64,000 nt of DNA, taken from Episyrphus balteatus (Eukaryota > Arthropoda > Insecta > Diptera > Syrphidae). The stretch is from assembly GCF_945859705.1 (NCBI RefSeq), contig NC_079138.1:9297328-9361327 (forward strand). The letters are read 5' to 3'. This document shows positions 1 through 9,474 of the stretch, piece after piece. The stretch's first letter is position 1. Each line of letters opens with the position of its first letter. The translations under genes and the position numbers were made by a program. Under the pieces are notes generated by a model. The model saw only the letters and a program-made list of their open reading frames with translations. It was not told the origin of the DNA and ran no database searches.

Positions 1-345
1 ATGCAGTTTTATTGCAATTGTTGCGGGAAGATTCGACATTAGTGATTAAAAAAAAGGAAACACCATATTTCCATTATTCGTATTTTTTGAGAAAAAGTAA
101 AAACGCAGTTTGATTAGAATAACTTAGAACTTAGTTCATTATGTACACGAAATTTATTCGAAATCGTTAGAGCTAGAGCCGTTTTCGAGAAAATTGCATT
201 AAATCAAAAATTTTGTATGGGAGGTACACTTTTTAACAGAGATAATAAAAAAACAAAAAAAGAAACAACTTTGGAAATGACAAGAAAAACATCTGTACCA
301 AATTTCAAGAAAATGCGCCCACCCGTTTAGGCTGTAGCTTCATGT
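1..345 (-). repeat. Diverged inverted relative of the long-inverted-repeat element's interior
   Basis: Read on the minus strand, about 125-345 resembles 7700-7900: both hold the stretch around 'aaaacggctct' and 'tctaacgattt', and the block ending 'cgtttaggctg' near 320-335 matches 'cagcctaaacg' near 7705. The match is interrupted and much weaker than between the two recent copies at 7451 and 45029, so this is an older copy of the same dispersed family. No coding potential is seen. Confidence 0.5.
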
Positions 346-1040
346 ACAGATGGTCGCACCTACGCGACGCACAGATGTAGCGAGACCCACGAACGTCATG
401 ACGAAACTCACTTTTGTTAACATCTCCATAATCATAATGTTAGTTTTGATTTTATTTTCTAAGAGCCAATTTTTATTAGCCATATAAACCTCATAGTGGA
501 CTAACAAAAAAAAAATTATTAGGGAACCCGGCCGAACAGCTCTGATTTCGAAATACTTTAACCTCTATAGATAAAAAGTTGCTGATGTTCCCGTATCGTT
601 TTTTAAATTTAAAGTTAAATTGTATATTTTATTGTAACAGTAACATATGAAAAAGGCAAAAATTAAATAAGTAAATCGTCATTAGGAAGGGTTCAAAGTG
701 CGATTGCGGGTTTCAACCAAATCCCCCCTACCTTCTTAGATCTCAGTACAAAAATAAAAAAAGTCTGTTAATTTTAAAACATTTTTGATTTTGTACTTAT
801 ATAGGTATATGGAATGACCTTGAATAAATAATCTTAAATCATAAAACATAAATAAGAAAACAAAAATATACAAAGAGGCATTTATGGGATCGGTGGGTAT
901 CAACCCCTATGGCGAAATACCAATGAATACGCAACAACATTATGCCACAAGAAAAACTCGCAAAAAATGTGATTATAAAATCCGGAGTCATAGATCCAGC
1001 TGTGATTCCTAGAGCCGCAGAGTGGTCGAGCATCGTGCTT
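346..1040. other. AT-rich stretch without recognisable genes
   Basis: I see no open frame with protein-like composition, no RNA gene and no clear terminal repeats here. Homopolymer A and T runs dominate. Confidence 0.6.
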
Positions 1041-1476
1041 CTAGTGGAAGACTTTATTACTAGCTATTCGTGATATGAAGGCAGCACGAATTGCAATTCA
1101 CCGACGTGCTGCTCCGCAGACTGTTATTCCACCACCAATGAATCAGGTTCATCACATTTTTATCAAACCCACACATGCATAGCGATGGATAGACAGCGGA
1201 ACCTTTTTATTCTTCTCTGACGTATAGTAATGCAGTAAAAGCAGTCGCTGCTGATCAAACTATCAAGATGGCCGAACTCAAGGAGTCCAAGGAAAAAGGA
1301 TATAAGTAGCAAAAGTGGTGATACCATTAAGATTCGAACTGGGTCAGAGTCGAGTGTTGAAGAAGTTTGAATTAAAAAACCCAAAAGTTTCAACGGGTAA
1401 GTTGATTTCCATCTTTATGATGATTAGCAGTTTTATTTTTAAATTTGTTCACAATGAACTTTGTTTTTATATTTAG

Positions 1477-1622
1477 AAGTGAAAGCAGTAAAGAAATCAC
1501 CAAATGAAGCAGCCAATATGGAAGCGGCAATGGAAGAGAAAGTTTGAGCAGCGAAAGAACGTGCCTTAGTACCACTCGGAACACATGTTAAATAATTCAA
1601 AGAAATGCTTCGTGAAAAAGAT
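1477..1622 (+). pseudogene. TCERG1 (transcription elongation regulator 1, CA150)-like exon remnant
   Basis: The plus strand reads a protein-like segment: NEAANMEAAMEEKV, then AAKERALVPLG and FKEMLREKD. This resembles the alanine/glutamate-rich stretch just before the first FF domain of TCERG1, a nuclear protein that links RNA polymerase II elongation to splicing; the similarity is recalled family knowledge, not a search. A splice-acceptor-like 'atatttag' lies immediately upstream and a 'gtaagc' donor-like site follows. The frame is broken by an in-frame TGA after EEKV and a TAA after GTHVK, so it cannot encode the protein. Neighbouring sequence at 1040-1400 may hold further decayed exons of the same gene (open patches such as IRDMKAARIAIHRR), but I could not place them. 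Antisense frames covering this region are shadows. Confidence 0.55.
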
Positions 1623-1690
1623 GTAAGCCTATCAACTACACAATAAAAACTTCTCAAATACCTATTAGTTCTAATTTTAAATATTCTTTT

Positions 1691-2200
1691 TATATTTTAA
1701 AAGTTCATTCAAGCTTTTGGAATTTTTGCGAGCATGGCCGACTACACTCATCAAACATTCGTTTGTTGTTGAAATTTTACTTGGAGGCTTCGAACAACAC
1801 TCAGCTGCATAGCTCGGTGCGTATAAACACTGGCATACATTGGCTGGTTAATAAGAAAGTAATTTTCACACAGGAGCTCGTTGAACTTATCATTCAGGTT
1901 GTCTTCCAGTTAATGGCCAATGAACCAGAACCGACTGGCGGTAAAAATTTCATAAGTTTTTTTTGAGTTTATTTTGTTTTTACATTATTTTTTGTCTAGA
2001 TCAGGAAGGACACTTTCTTAGTGAAATCTAACTTGAACCCAATTGTTCGTAATGCCTCCAGTGGCGAAGATAAAAATATGCCGCTGACACACCACCGTTG
2101 CTAGAAAGAAGAATAACATGCATGTTTGGATTCGTTCGATGTTGGCTGCAGCATGCATTCATGCAATGCTGAATTCAGAAGTAACGAGTTTGCTTCGGCA
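1691..2200 (+). pseudogene. Exon-like remnants of an unidentified host gene
   Basis: A 67-codon frame at 1763-1966 reads VRINTGIHWLVNKKVIF followed by QELVELIIQVVFQLM and ANEPEPTGG, then runs into an AT-rich intron-like tract. A second patch at about 2018-2190 reads LNPIVRNASSGEDKN and, in another frame, IRSMLAAACIHAMLNSEV, with stops between. The composition (balanced hydrophobic and acidic residues, amphipathic helices) is protein-like rather than random AT-rich translation. The patches are short, out of frame with each other and flanked by AT-rich tracts, which fits decayed exons. I do not recognise the family. They may belong to a different gene from the TCERG1-like remnant upstream. Confidence 0.35.
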
Positions 2201-2344
2201 ACAAGTGCTTGATCTGTGATGTGAAGTGAATTTGTTTAAAAATATGAACATTAACAAATAAAATATTTTATAAATTCAAAATAATTTCTCTTTTTTCATT
2301 TTATTTTTATTTTTTTTTCCTCCCTCCTGGTGAGTATTGAATAG

Positions 2345-2530
2345 CCCTATTATGCTTCCAATAAGAATTCTGTGGTAGGCTTATAGGATCGAATACCACT
2401 TTCGGCTACTGATGAGAAACCTTACAGTAGTCTTACAGTGTACTTCTCGCACATTTGTAGGCTCGAATACCACATTCGGCTACTGATGAAAAACTTTACA
2501 GGAGTATTTCATCGTACTTCTTATAGGTTT
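2345..2530. repeat. Two imperfect ~85-bp direct repeats
   Basis: The block 'cgaataccac' + 'ttcggctactgatga' occurs near 2391 and again near 2464, followed in both by 'aaac.ttacag'. The two copies are about 75-85 bp apart. No larger array or coding content is seen. The copia remnant begins about 115 bp to the right. Confidence 0.5.
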
Positions 2531-2644
2531 AATAGGAGTAAAAAAAGGGGGCCTTTTTGATAATAAACAGGGTTATATGAGTCTTTTAGGTGTGAAATTA
2601 GTGATGACAAAAAGCTTCTCACCATCGTTATAACATCGAAATTG

Positions 2645-3370
2645 TTAGTTGGGTACATTGTATTGTGACAATTTGCTGATTGAATGGCTTATGTCAGGCC
2701 TCGTAGAAACTGCTAAATACATAATTGCTCCCACAATTGACTGGTAGTTATTAGGATCTTCCTTCTTGCATGTAGAATTTTGACATTTTGCCATCACCGT
2801 CCCAGGATCTAGTGGGGTAAAACAGGTTTTGCAATCTTCCATTCGATGTCTCTCTAGCATTTCTTTCATGTATTGATGGTGGTGTATTGCGAGTGGTCCT
2901 CTTGGTTCTGCGCGCTCAACTTCTATACCCAAAAATTGTGTAACGGGTCCCTTGTCAACACATTCGAACACGCTTCTGATTTGCCTCTTAATTGAACTCA
3001 TTGATGACTCTGTTGAACAAGCAATGAGAAAATCATCGACATACACAGCTAATATGTTTATTTCATCATCTTTGTTCATAAAATACAGACAGTTGTCGCC
3101 GTTGCACCTCATAAATCCAATTTTCTGCAGCTCTTCATTCAATTTGCAATTCCATTGCCTCCCAGCCTGTTTTAGGCCATATAACGACTTGCGCAGCTTA
3201 CAAACCTTCGCAGGAAATTCTTGATCCACAAACCCTTCAGGTTGGGTCATATAAACGTTTTCGGTAAGATCCCCATTAATATACGCTGATGTTACATCGA
3301 GGTGGTGTAGCAAGAGTTCATACTGCACTGCAACGGCTAAAACCAATCTAATTGTCGAATATCGGACGAC
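2645..3370 (-). pseudogene. copia reverse transcriptase, C-terminal part (truncated)
   Basis: This 248-codon frame carries the rest of the RT: LDVTSAYINGDL, QPEGFV, KLRKSLYGLKQAGRQW, the catalytic box AVYVDDFLIA and QFLGIEV, and ends after STRPDISHSISKLSQYN, the conserved boundary just before RNase H. RNase H is absent. The nominal Met at 3391 is in a frame-shifted stretch and is not a real start; homology picks up at VVRYSTIRL. The catalytic YVDD is intact, but the missing RNase H and 3' LTR make it non-functional. Confidence 0.88.
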
Positions 3371-5770
3371 CGACGGGGGAAAAAGTTTCATTATAGTTAA
3401 TCATGTATTTTTGGGAACACCCCTTGGCAACAAGTCTACATTTATACCTGTCAATGGAACCATCTGGTTTTCTTTTTAGGTTGAAAACCCACTTACAGCC
3501 GATTATATTTTCCTTTGTTGGTCGATCCACCAGGTCCCAAGTCTCGTTTGCTATGAGTGATTTGAACTCCAACTCCATAGCGTTTTCCCATTCGGCAGCA
3601 TCTTTACAGGATTTGGCTGCCGCAACTGATGATGGAACTGGTGAATCTTCTTTCATGGAATTGACAGCTTCAACCATGTTGTACTGTTTTGTTGGTCTAC
3701 CAGGCTTACCACTTCGAATAATTTTTGGTCGTCCAGGACCAACAACTAATGTTTTGCTGGGTGAGTCTGAGTCTGATGACTTCTCTCGTTCTTGCGTGAG
3801 CTTTGATGCTTCTTTTGAAGTACCTTCAATTTCAGTTGGTTGTTGCTCTTTAAATGTTTCTATGTCATCAGATTCTGGAAATAGAAAATCTTTAGTATCA
3901 ATAAAACTATTTTCTGTGTTTTCAAAGAATTTCACATCGCGACTGTTTTCAATTTTTCTTGTTTTGGGATCGAAAAGCCTATAACCCTTGGATTCCTCCG
4001 AATATCCAACCAGCAGCAACTCGTTGCCCTTCGCAGCAAATTTAGACCGACCAGGTTTTTTGATTAATACGATAGCTCGAGAACCAAAAACTTTCAGGTG
4101 CGAAACACAAGGTTTTTCTCCTGTCCATAACTCATATGGTGTTGCATTTCCTAGTAATCTGGATGGAGATCGATTCCTTAAATATGCCGCCGTATTAATG
4201 GCTTCTGCCCACAGGTATTCTGGAAGATTCTGGTCCAACAACAGACACCTAGCCATCTCTACTAGAGTGCGGTTGGCTCTCTCAGCCACACCGTTCTGCT
4301 GTGGAGTATATGGAATAGAAAGTTGTCGTGTTATTCCATGTTCTTTCAAAAAATTATTAAAATTGTTGTTGACAAATTCTCGACCATTGTCGCTGCGTAA
4401 ACATTTAATTTTGTTTGATGTTTGCAGTTCTACCATATTTTTAAATTGTTTAAATGTACTAAATACCTCATCCTTTGTTTTTAGGAAGTAAACTTGTATT
4501 TTTCTTGATTTATCATCGATAAATGTGATGAAGTACCTCGCTCCCCCAGCTGATGGAATCTTCATCGGGCCGCAGACGTCAGCATGCACAAGCTCTAGCA
4601 ATTGTTTACTTTGATTAAACGATTGTTTAGGGAACGGCTGCACAGTTAATTTGCCTTTCGCGCACACAACGCAGTTCAGGTTGACATCAGAGGGATCCAC
4701 GTTCAAACCAGTTACCATTTTATTGTCTTTTAGTTGTTGAAGACTATTCATATTTAGATGTCCAAATCTTTGATGCCATCTTTGGAAGGTATTTGTTTTT
4801 ATGCTAGATTGGAAAGAAAGAAATTCAGAATGAGGCTTTACAATATAAAGTTCATTTTTCTTATTAGCCTTTAAAACAATTTCTTTATTACAGTTTTTCA
4901 CAATTGCAGCATTTTGTATAAAATCCACGGTAAAATTATTATTAGTTATTTTACTCACTGATATGAAACTTCCTTGTAGCTCTGGAATGAACAAAACATT
5001 TTTCAGAAATATGTCACCTGAACTGAATGTCAACCTGACTGTTCCAACTCCACTTGATAAAACGAACTTATCGTTTGCTAGTTGAACCTTCTCTCCCTCA
5101 ACGACATCATGAAACTCTATGAAAAGTTCTTTATTGCAGCACATATGGGATGTCGCCCCGCTATCCAAGCACCATTCATCCCGTTGCAGCATTGTAGAAT
5201 CAATTGATGAAAAAAGACCAAACGATGATGACTGTCGTGGTTTTGATTTACGGCATTCCGATGCAAAATGCCCACGTTTACCGCAAGTATAACATTTTCC
5301 TTTCCCGTTTGAAGAATTTTTACCGGAACTTTTCTCACGCGATTTAGCGGCAAAAATATGTTCACTTACTGGTCCGTTATTTTGCTCTCTACTAACCCTT
5401 CTCCGCTCTTCCTCCATTATCTTAGCTTTTAACCCCGTAATTGATGACAACGTGTCACGACTTTCAATTGCAACAATAAAATTTTCGTAAGAGTCTGGCA
5501 AGCTACACAATAAAATAATCGACAACAGGTCTTCTGGAATAGACACCTGAATTTCGCTTAATTTTTCTACTACACCTGTAAAATCGTTGATATGATTCTG
5601 CATGGACTGTCCATCCAACATCCTTCCTTGCATCAACTGCTTAAACAAATTTACCATCCGCGCAGGCCCTTTTGGCTGGTACATCTCACGAAGCTTGTCC
5701 CATGCTTCCTTGGATGTCTTTGAGTTTTTGACATGGATTAACCCTTGTTCTGCTACCAAATAACTCCGAT
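3348..5770 (-). pseudogene. copia gag-protease-integrase-RT (N-terminal part)
   Basis: The open frame is 843 codons, of which the family-like part starts around residue 40. In order: Gag core; a CCHC zinc knuckle (CYTCGKRGHFASEC, residues about 196-209) that binds RNA; aspartic protease with DSG in CLDSGATSHM (about 237-246); integrase with an N-terminal HHCC zinc domain (RWHQRFGHL, later CVVCAKG) and a catalytic core with VHADVCGPM, RSDNGREF and VAERANR giving the D, D, E residues; then the start of reverse transcriptase (GCKWVFNLKRKPDG, YKCRLVAKG, YNETFSPV). After FSPV the frame is lost at about 3370 and the RT continues in another frame. Integrase inserts the cDNA in the nucleus; protease matures the polyprotein. 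Confidence 0.9.
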
Positions 5771-5979
5771 GGTTTAACACTGAGTAGAATAGTTGCCAGA
5801 GCTTTACCATCTGCTGCTTCCCAAGCTGTCTTCTCTTCAGGTTTTGGCTCTGCGGCCAAAGTATTTGATCCGTCGACATACGACCAGAGATCTGTATGAA
5901 TAAGCACGCTTTTCATATGGATTACCCAGCTTCCATAATTCTCTCCGTTCAACTTATCGATCTGATACAACGAACTCAT
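5686..5979 (-). pseudogene. copia gag, N-terminal piece
   Basis: The likely start is the Met of MSSLYQIDKLNGENYGSW at 5979 rather than the upstream Met at 6012, because copia-type Gag proteins begin with this 'L.G.NY..W' motif. The frame runs through the region leading into the UBN2-type Gag core (WSYVDGSN, AADGKALATILLSV) and then diverges. Near 5757-5765 the family-like text switches to another frame (continued at 3348-5760), so a one-base-class indel separates the two parts. Gag is the structural protein that forms the cytoplasmic particle and packages the RNA. Confidence 0.8.
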
Positions 5980-6095
5980 CGCAACAGTATCAAGAACAAT
6001 TATCAAGAACAATTAAACTCGACTTACGAATTTCTTTAGAAAATTATTTAAGCTACAATCGAAATTAAAACTTCTCTTCTTAAATCTCTGAATAA

Positions 6096-6110
6096 CCTGG
6101 GCCCATAACC
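6096..6110 (-). other. copia primer binding site matching an internal part of initiator tRNA-Met
   Basis: The minus strand reads GGTTATGGGCCCAGG directly downstream of the LTR end (TATAACA). Drosophila copia uses an internal fragment of initiator tRNA-Met as its minus-strand primer, with a nearly identical binding site; that is established knowledge. The site fixes the LTR/internal border at 6110/6111 and supports the copia assignment independently of the coding sequence. Confidence 0.8.
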
Positions 6111-6281
6111 TGTTATAATATCAGCAGATAAAATAATGAGGCAACCAGAGTTTGATATAAAAAGAAGTGTTTAATGTTCGGTAATTTAAGAAAGACTGTA
6201 CATTGTATAATTTAAGTTTAAAGCAATTAGAAAGAATCGCAACAAAAGCTATTGACTTTACAGTTTGATAAAGCTTATAAG

Positions 6282-7414
6282 CAGTGGCGTATTGAGGGGG
6301 GGGCTCAGGGGGCTCAAGCCCCCCCCAAGCCTTCCAGATCATGTTATTTTTTACATAATTTCATTGTAATGTATATGCTTCACTGAAACTTGTTCGTAAA
6401 TCTTATAGATTTAGAGGCAGCTCACATGCTCGAGCCCCCTCCAAGTTCTGAAACGGCTATTTGTGTTTGTTTGAGTAAGAGCCTTAGCTGTAGCTGGGGG
6501 TTGGGTGGTTTTTTTCGGATTTAAGTCCAATTCGAAATTCTTCAGATCACTTTTTAATATAATACGTACGTCGAATATCATCACCGTGTAATTTTGCAAA
6601 AGTTCTTATGCAATCTCGATAAACACTTTTTTCAAAAATTATATACTTCTCAAAGCTATTGGAAATAGAAATATTTGATATCTCAAAATCTTAGTGGTCA
6701 ACATATGTAACTAATGGTTTCTTTCAGCAAATGCCAGTTTGGACTTCGAATTCGGATTATAAAAGCAACATATTACGAAAAAATATATATTTCGAATTAA
6801 ACATCTAAAATAATTTAATGGAAAATTAGTTTCTAGGCTTTCACTTTCTGCATTTTTCACTCATTTAGATTTTCTGATCGAATTCAATTCACATTATTTC
6901 TGTTTGTAAATTTGGTGCCTTTTTTAATGAATCTATAATTTTTAGACAAAATATTATCATAACTTATTTGTGTCTCCTTATTTTTTCTCTTGAATTCTTC
7001 TTTTTTTTTCATTAAAATTGCCGATAAAATTGCATCCAGCAGTAATAATTTAACTTCAGAAACAAAATTAAAAAGGATGATCCTTCAGCTATGACAGTTC
7101 GAAGCAATTTCGAAGTTTTTGAAATTGATCCAAATGAAGAATATGATATTTTATTTCACGTGAAATCTAAAAGTGATTTCAATTCACTTTCGGTCGAATT
7201 GCGGAACAAGAACTTTAAAAACAGGAGACAGCAGTACGAAGCTATCGACGTCGAGAGCAGTTAAATGCTACTATACCACTTTCAGTATCGCAGCACAGCG
7301 CTTCACTCTCGATCAAAGGTGAATAAAATAGAGAGAAAAATTTTTCGTACCCCTCTAAAAAATGTTTGAAAAATTTTCTAGCCCCCTCCAAATTTTTTTC
7401 TGGATACGCCACTG
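6282..7414. mobile_element. Non-autonomous hAT-type DNA transposon inserted in the copia LTR
   Basis: The ends are CAGTGGCGTA and TACGCCACTG, perfect 10-bp terminal inverted repeats of the hAT type (CAGNGGCG). They are flanked on both sides by CTTATAAG (6274-6281 and 7415-7422), an 8-bp target duplication fitting the hAT preference nTnnnnAn. The element is 1,133 bp. Near both ends are G/C-rich subterminal blocks containing 'gccccctccaa' (about 6433 and 7381), likely transposase-binding motifs. No transposase is encoded. An exon-like frame occurs at 7061-7264. Confidence 0.9.
7061..7264 (+). pseudogene. Exon-like coding segment captured inside the hAT element
   Basis: After a pyrimidine-rich tract ending 'taacttcag' (a good splice acceptor) an open frame runs to a TAA at 7262-7264. 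It includes MTVRSNFEVFEIDPNEEYD, then LFHVKSKSDFNSLSVEL and RRQQYEAIDVESS, with no internal stop. The composition is far more protein-like than its AT-rich surroundings and does not resemble a hAT transposase. It may be a terminal exon of a host gene picked up by the transposon. I do not recognise the protein. It could instead be a decayed part of the element's own ancestral coding sequence. Confidence 0.4.
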
Positions 7415-7631
7415 CTTATAAGTACAGTGATGCAAATAACTTTTACAACACATTTGGACCTTTTTTAAAAAATTAATTACTCGGCTCGTGTGGGTCATAG
7501 AGAGCTAATTTTTACTTGCGATATAGGTACTATAGGGCAAGTTTAGGATTCGTAAAAAAAATCGAACTCGAGATAACAATTTTACATGACATTACGATGA
7601 TGGAGAATGCCAAAAAAGTGGGTCCGGCAAT

Positions 7632-7634
<3 letters not shown>

Positions 7635-7680
<46 letters not shown>

Positions 7681-7692
7681 GTGTCTGTCTCT
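7635..7692 (+). repeat. (GTCT)n microsatellite, short allele
   Basis: An uninterrupted TCTG/GTCT tetranucleotide run followed by 'gtgtctgtctct'. The paralogous run at 45211-45292 is about 24 bp longer, so it is length-variable between copies of the same element. Confidence 0.95.
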
Positions 7693-8770
7693 ATCTGGAG
7701 CTGCAGCCTAAACGAGTGAAGTGATTTTCTTCAAACTTGGTAGTTAGCAGTTTTTGGTGATTCCCTAGAGGGGAAATTGAAATTTTTTTTTTTATGACCA
7801 AAACTAACGGTACCTGCCATATAACGGAAATAGAAAAGTTAATTTTTTTCAAAAACGGCTCTAACGATTTTGATTAAAATTTTTGTGTGTAGTACTACAC
7901 ATAAGAGCCAACTTATTAAATAAAAAAAATATTTTTTGTACCGTTATTAACGGTACCTGTCATAGAACGGTTTTTTTCGTTTCTGAATATCTCGTACAAC
8001 ATTAACCCGATTTAAATGAAAATTTTTATACACACGTGTGTAAGTAAAGATAATATTAAAAATTTAGAAAATTTCAAAAAACGCATTTTTGGATTTTTTA
8101 AAAATATTTCAAAATTTTTTTTTGAAAAATCAATTTTTTGAAAACGGATCAATGAAAAATTTTGAAATTTAGTTTTTATGTGTAAATTAATTATTTCTTC
8201 AAAATGGCATACCAACTTTTTTTTTGAAAAATGTTAAAAAATTTTTATACATAAAAAATTATTTTTTTAAAAAACGACTCCTACAATTTTCGAAAATTTT
8301 TTTCTAAAAATACCTTTTTATACAAGAAATAAAATATCATATTTGTTTTTTTTTTAAGATAATTTACAACGGAGTTTAATTAATTATAAAAACAGATTTA
8401 ATTTTTTTATACAACAACTTATGAAATTTCTTCAAAATATCAAATTTTAAATTTCTTGAATAAAAAGCTTTAACATTATAGTTACGTTAAGCATAAGAGC
8501 AAGTACGTGCGACCCCAGTCGTGCAATTTATTTTTTTAAATTGTAGATAATTTAAAGGACTACAATAATATTTTATTTTCTTAGCCAATACTCGCACCGT
8601 TTGCAAAATAATAAGGCGAGAGTTTGCTAAACAAAAAAATGACTTTGACTTAATATTACTTATTTTTTATTTGTTTCAACAAAAAGATTGTGCACTAAAT
8701 TGATAGAAAATGTTGTAATGAACAATTCATTGCTTTATTTTTTGCCGTAGGACATTCTGAAGTCGAGTTA

Positions 8771-8966
8771 AGGGCCCAACCCATAGAATCCGTTGCGTCC
8801 GTTGCGTCGAAGTTTTTGACTGACAGCTCGATAAAATACACACGTTCTTATGGGAAGTCCGTCTCCGTCCGATCCGTCGCTTATGGGTCGCTTCCCATAA
8901 GAACGTGTGTATTTTATTTTAAAACTTCGACGCAAAGGACGCAACGGATTCTATGGGTTGGGCCCT
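8771..8966. mobile_element. PIF/Harbinger-type MITE (196 bp) with TTA target duplication
   Basis: The element starts AGGGCCCAACCCATAGAATC and ends with its reverse complement, with arms of about 75-80 bp that can fold into a hairpin. It is flanked by TTA on both sides (8768-8770 and 8967-8969), the 3-bp TWA duplication typical of PIF/Harbinger. Two paralogous empty sites lie in this window: 'gagttattccc' at about 48281-48291 and its reverse complement near 44627-44637. It has no coding capacity. Confidence 0.9.
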
Positions 8967-9474
8967 TTATTCCCAAAAAACGATATTTTTGGGTGTTTTC
9001 GCACCGGTTTTGCATGCGTTCATTTATCAATAGCTCGGCCATCTTTGGTGATACAGAGCTACATGAACAGGGCTACAAAATAGGTTGGAAAAATGTCAAT
9101 CATGATATAAGCTTTTTTCGAAATAATGACAAAAATGTGTTTTTTAACAACAAGAATTTGACTTTAAATGGTTGCCATTTTATATTTACTCACTCAAATA
9201 CAATGAAATTACATACAACGATAGAAAATATTATAAGGAAGAGAATGTATGTTTATTTTTTGGTCTACGATAATCTGGAGCAAAGATATTAGCTTAGAAG
9301 TAAAATATCCTAAAAAATGCATTTTTGTGAATAACTCCGCTAAAAAAAATGATCAGGTGGTGAGAAATTGGGTTTAAGCCTTTTAAATATACCCCTATCG
9401 ATCCATGAAATAAAAACTGACAGTGCCTCTCATCGCAAGGTGAGGCCCTTTTTTCCGACGCTTTGACTGGAGTA

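Larger units (their letters stand above)
2645..7450 (-). mobile_element. Truncated Ty1/copia retrotransposon, minus strand, with a nested hAT element
   Basis: On the minus strand the order is LTR (7450 to 6111, split by the hAT element), primer binding site (6110-6096), gag, protease, integrase and reverse transcriptase, ending abruptly at 2645 in the region leading to RNase H. Integrase preceding reverse transcriptase is diagnostic of the copia superfamily. The distal RNase H and the 3' LTR are missing: no sequence resembling 6111-6281 occurs left of 2645. Coding is split over three frames (breaks near 5760 and 3370), so the copy cannot be autonomous. The right LTR edge at 7450 abuts sequence that is continuous with other sequence at 45029, which confirms 7450 as the element border. 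Confidence 0.9.
6111..7450 (-). repeat. copia 5' LTR (about 199 bp), split by a hAT insertion
   Basis: On the plus strand the LTR starts TGTTATAATA at 6111 and ends TTTTACAACA at 7450, giving TG...CA termini with a TGTT/AACA inverted end. Removing the hAT element (6282-7414) and one 8-bp target duplication leaves about 199 bp, short for a copia LTR but in range. A purine/pyrimidine-poor AT-rich body is seen with no unambiguous TATA box. No matching downstream LTR is in the window. Confidence 0.75.
7451..9474. mobile_element. Right portion of the long-inverted-repeat element (copy 1)
   Basis: This stretch is nearly identical to 45029-46167 joined to 48077-48789, the interior and right arm of the complete element between units 4 and 5. 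It lacks the non-LTR insertion found there: the sequence runs straight through 'aaaggactacaat' near 8553-8565. The left arm is missing because the copia LTR abuts at 7450. The right end at 9474 (GACTGGAGTA) is followed by the target site TAT and array unit 1. Small open frames here are low-complexity artefacts. Confidence 0.85.

Noticed and set aside
3403..4491. Plus-strand frames of 193 and 167 codons
   Set aside because: They lie antisense to the copia integrase and reverse transcriptase and show no domain of their own.
7516..7719. Frame with a run of SVCL repeats
   Set aside because: It translates the (GTCT)n microsatellite.
8816..9292. 158-codon plus-strand frame
   Set aside because: It begins inside the Harbinger MITE and runs through the long-inverted-repeat arm; the paralogous arm encodes it only from a different start, and no domain is visible.
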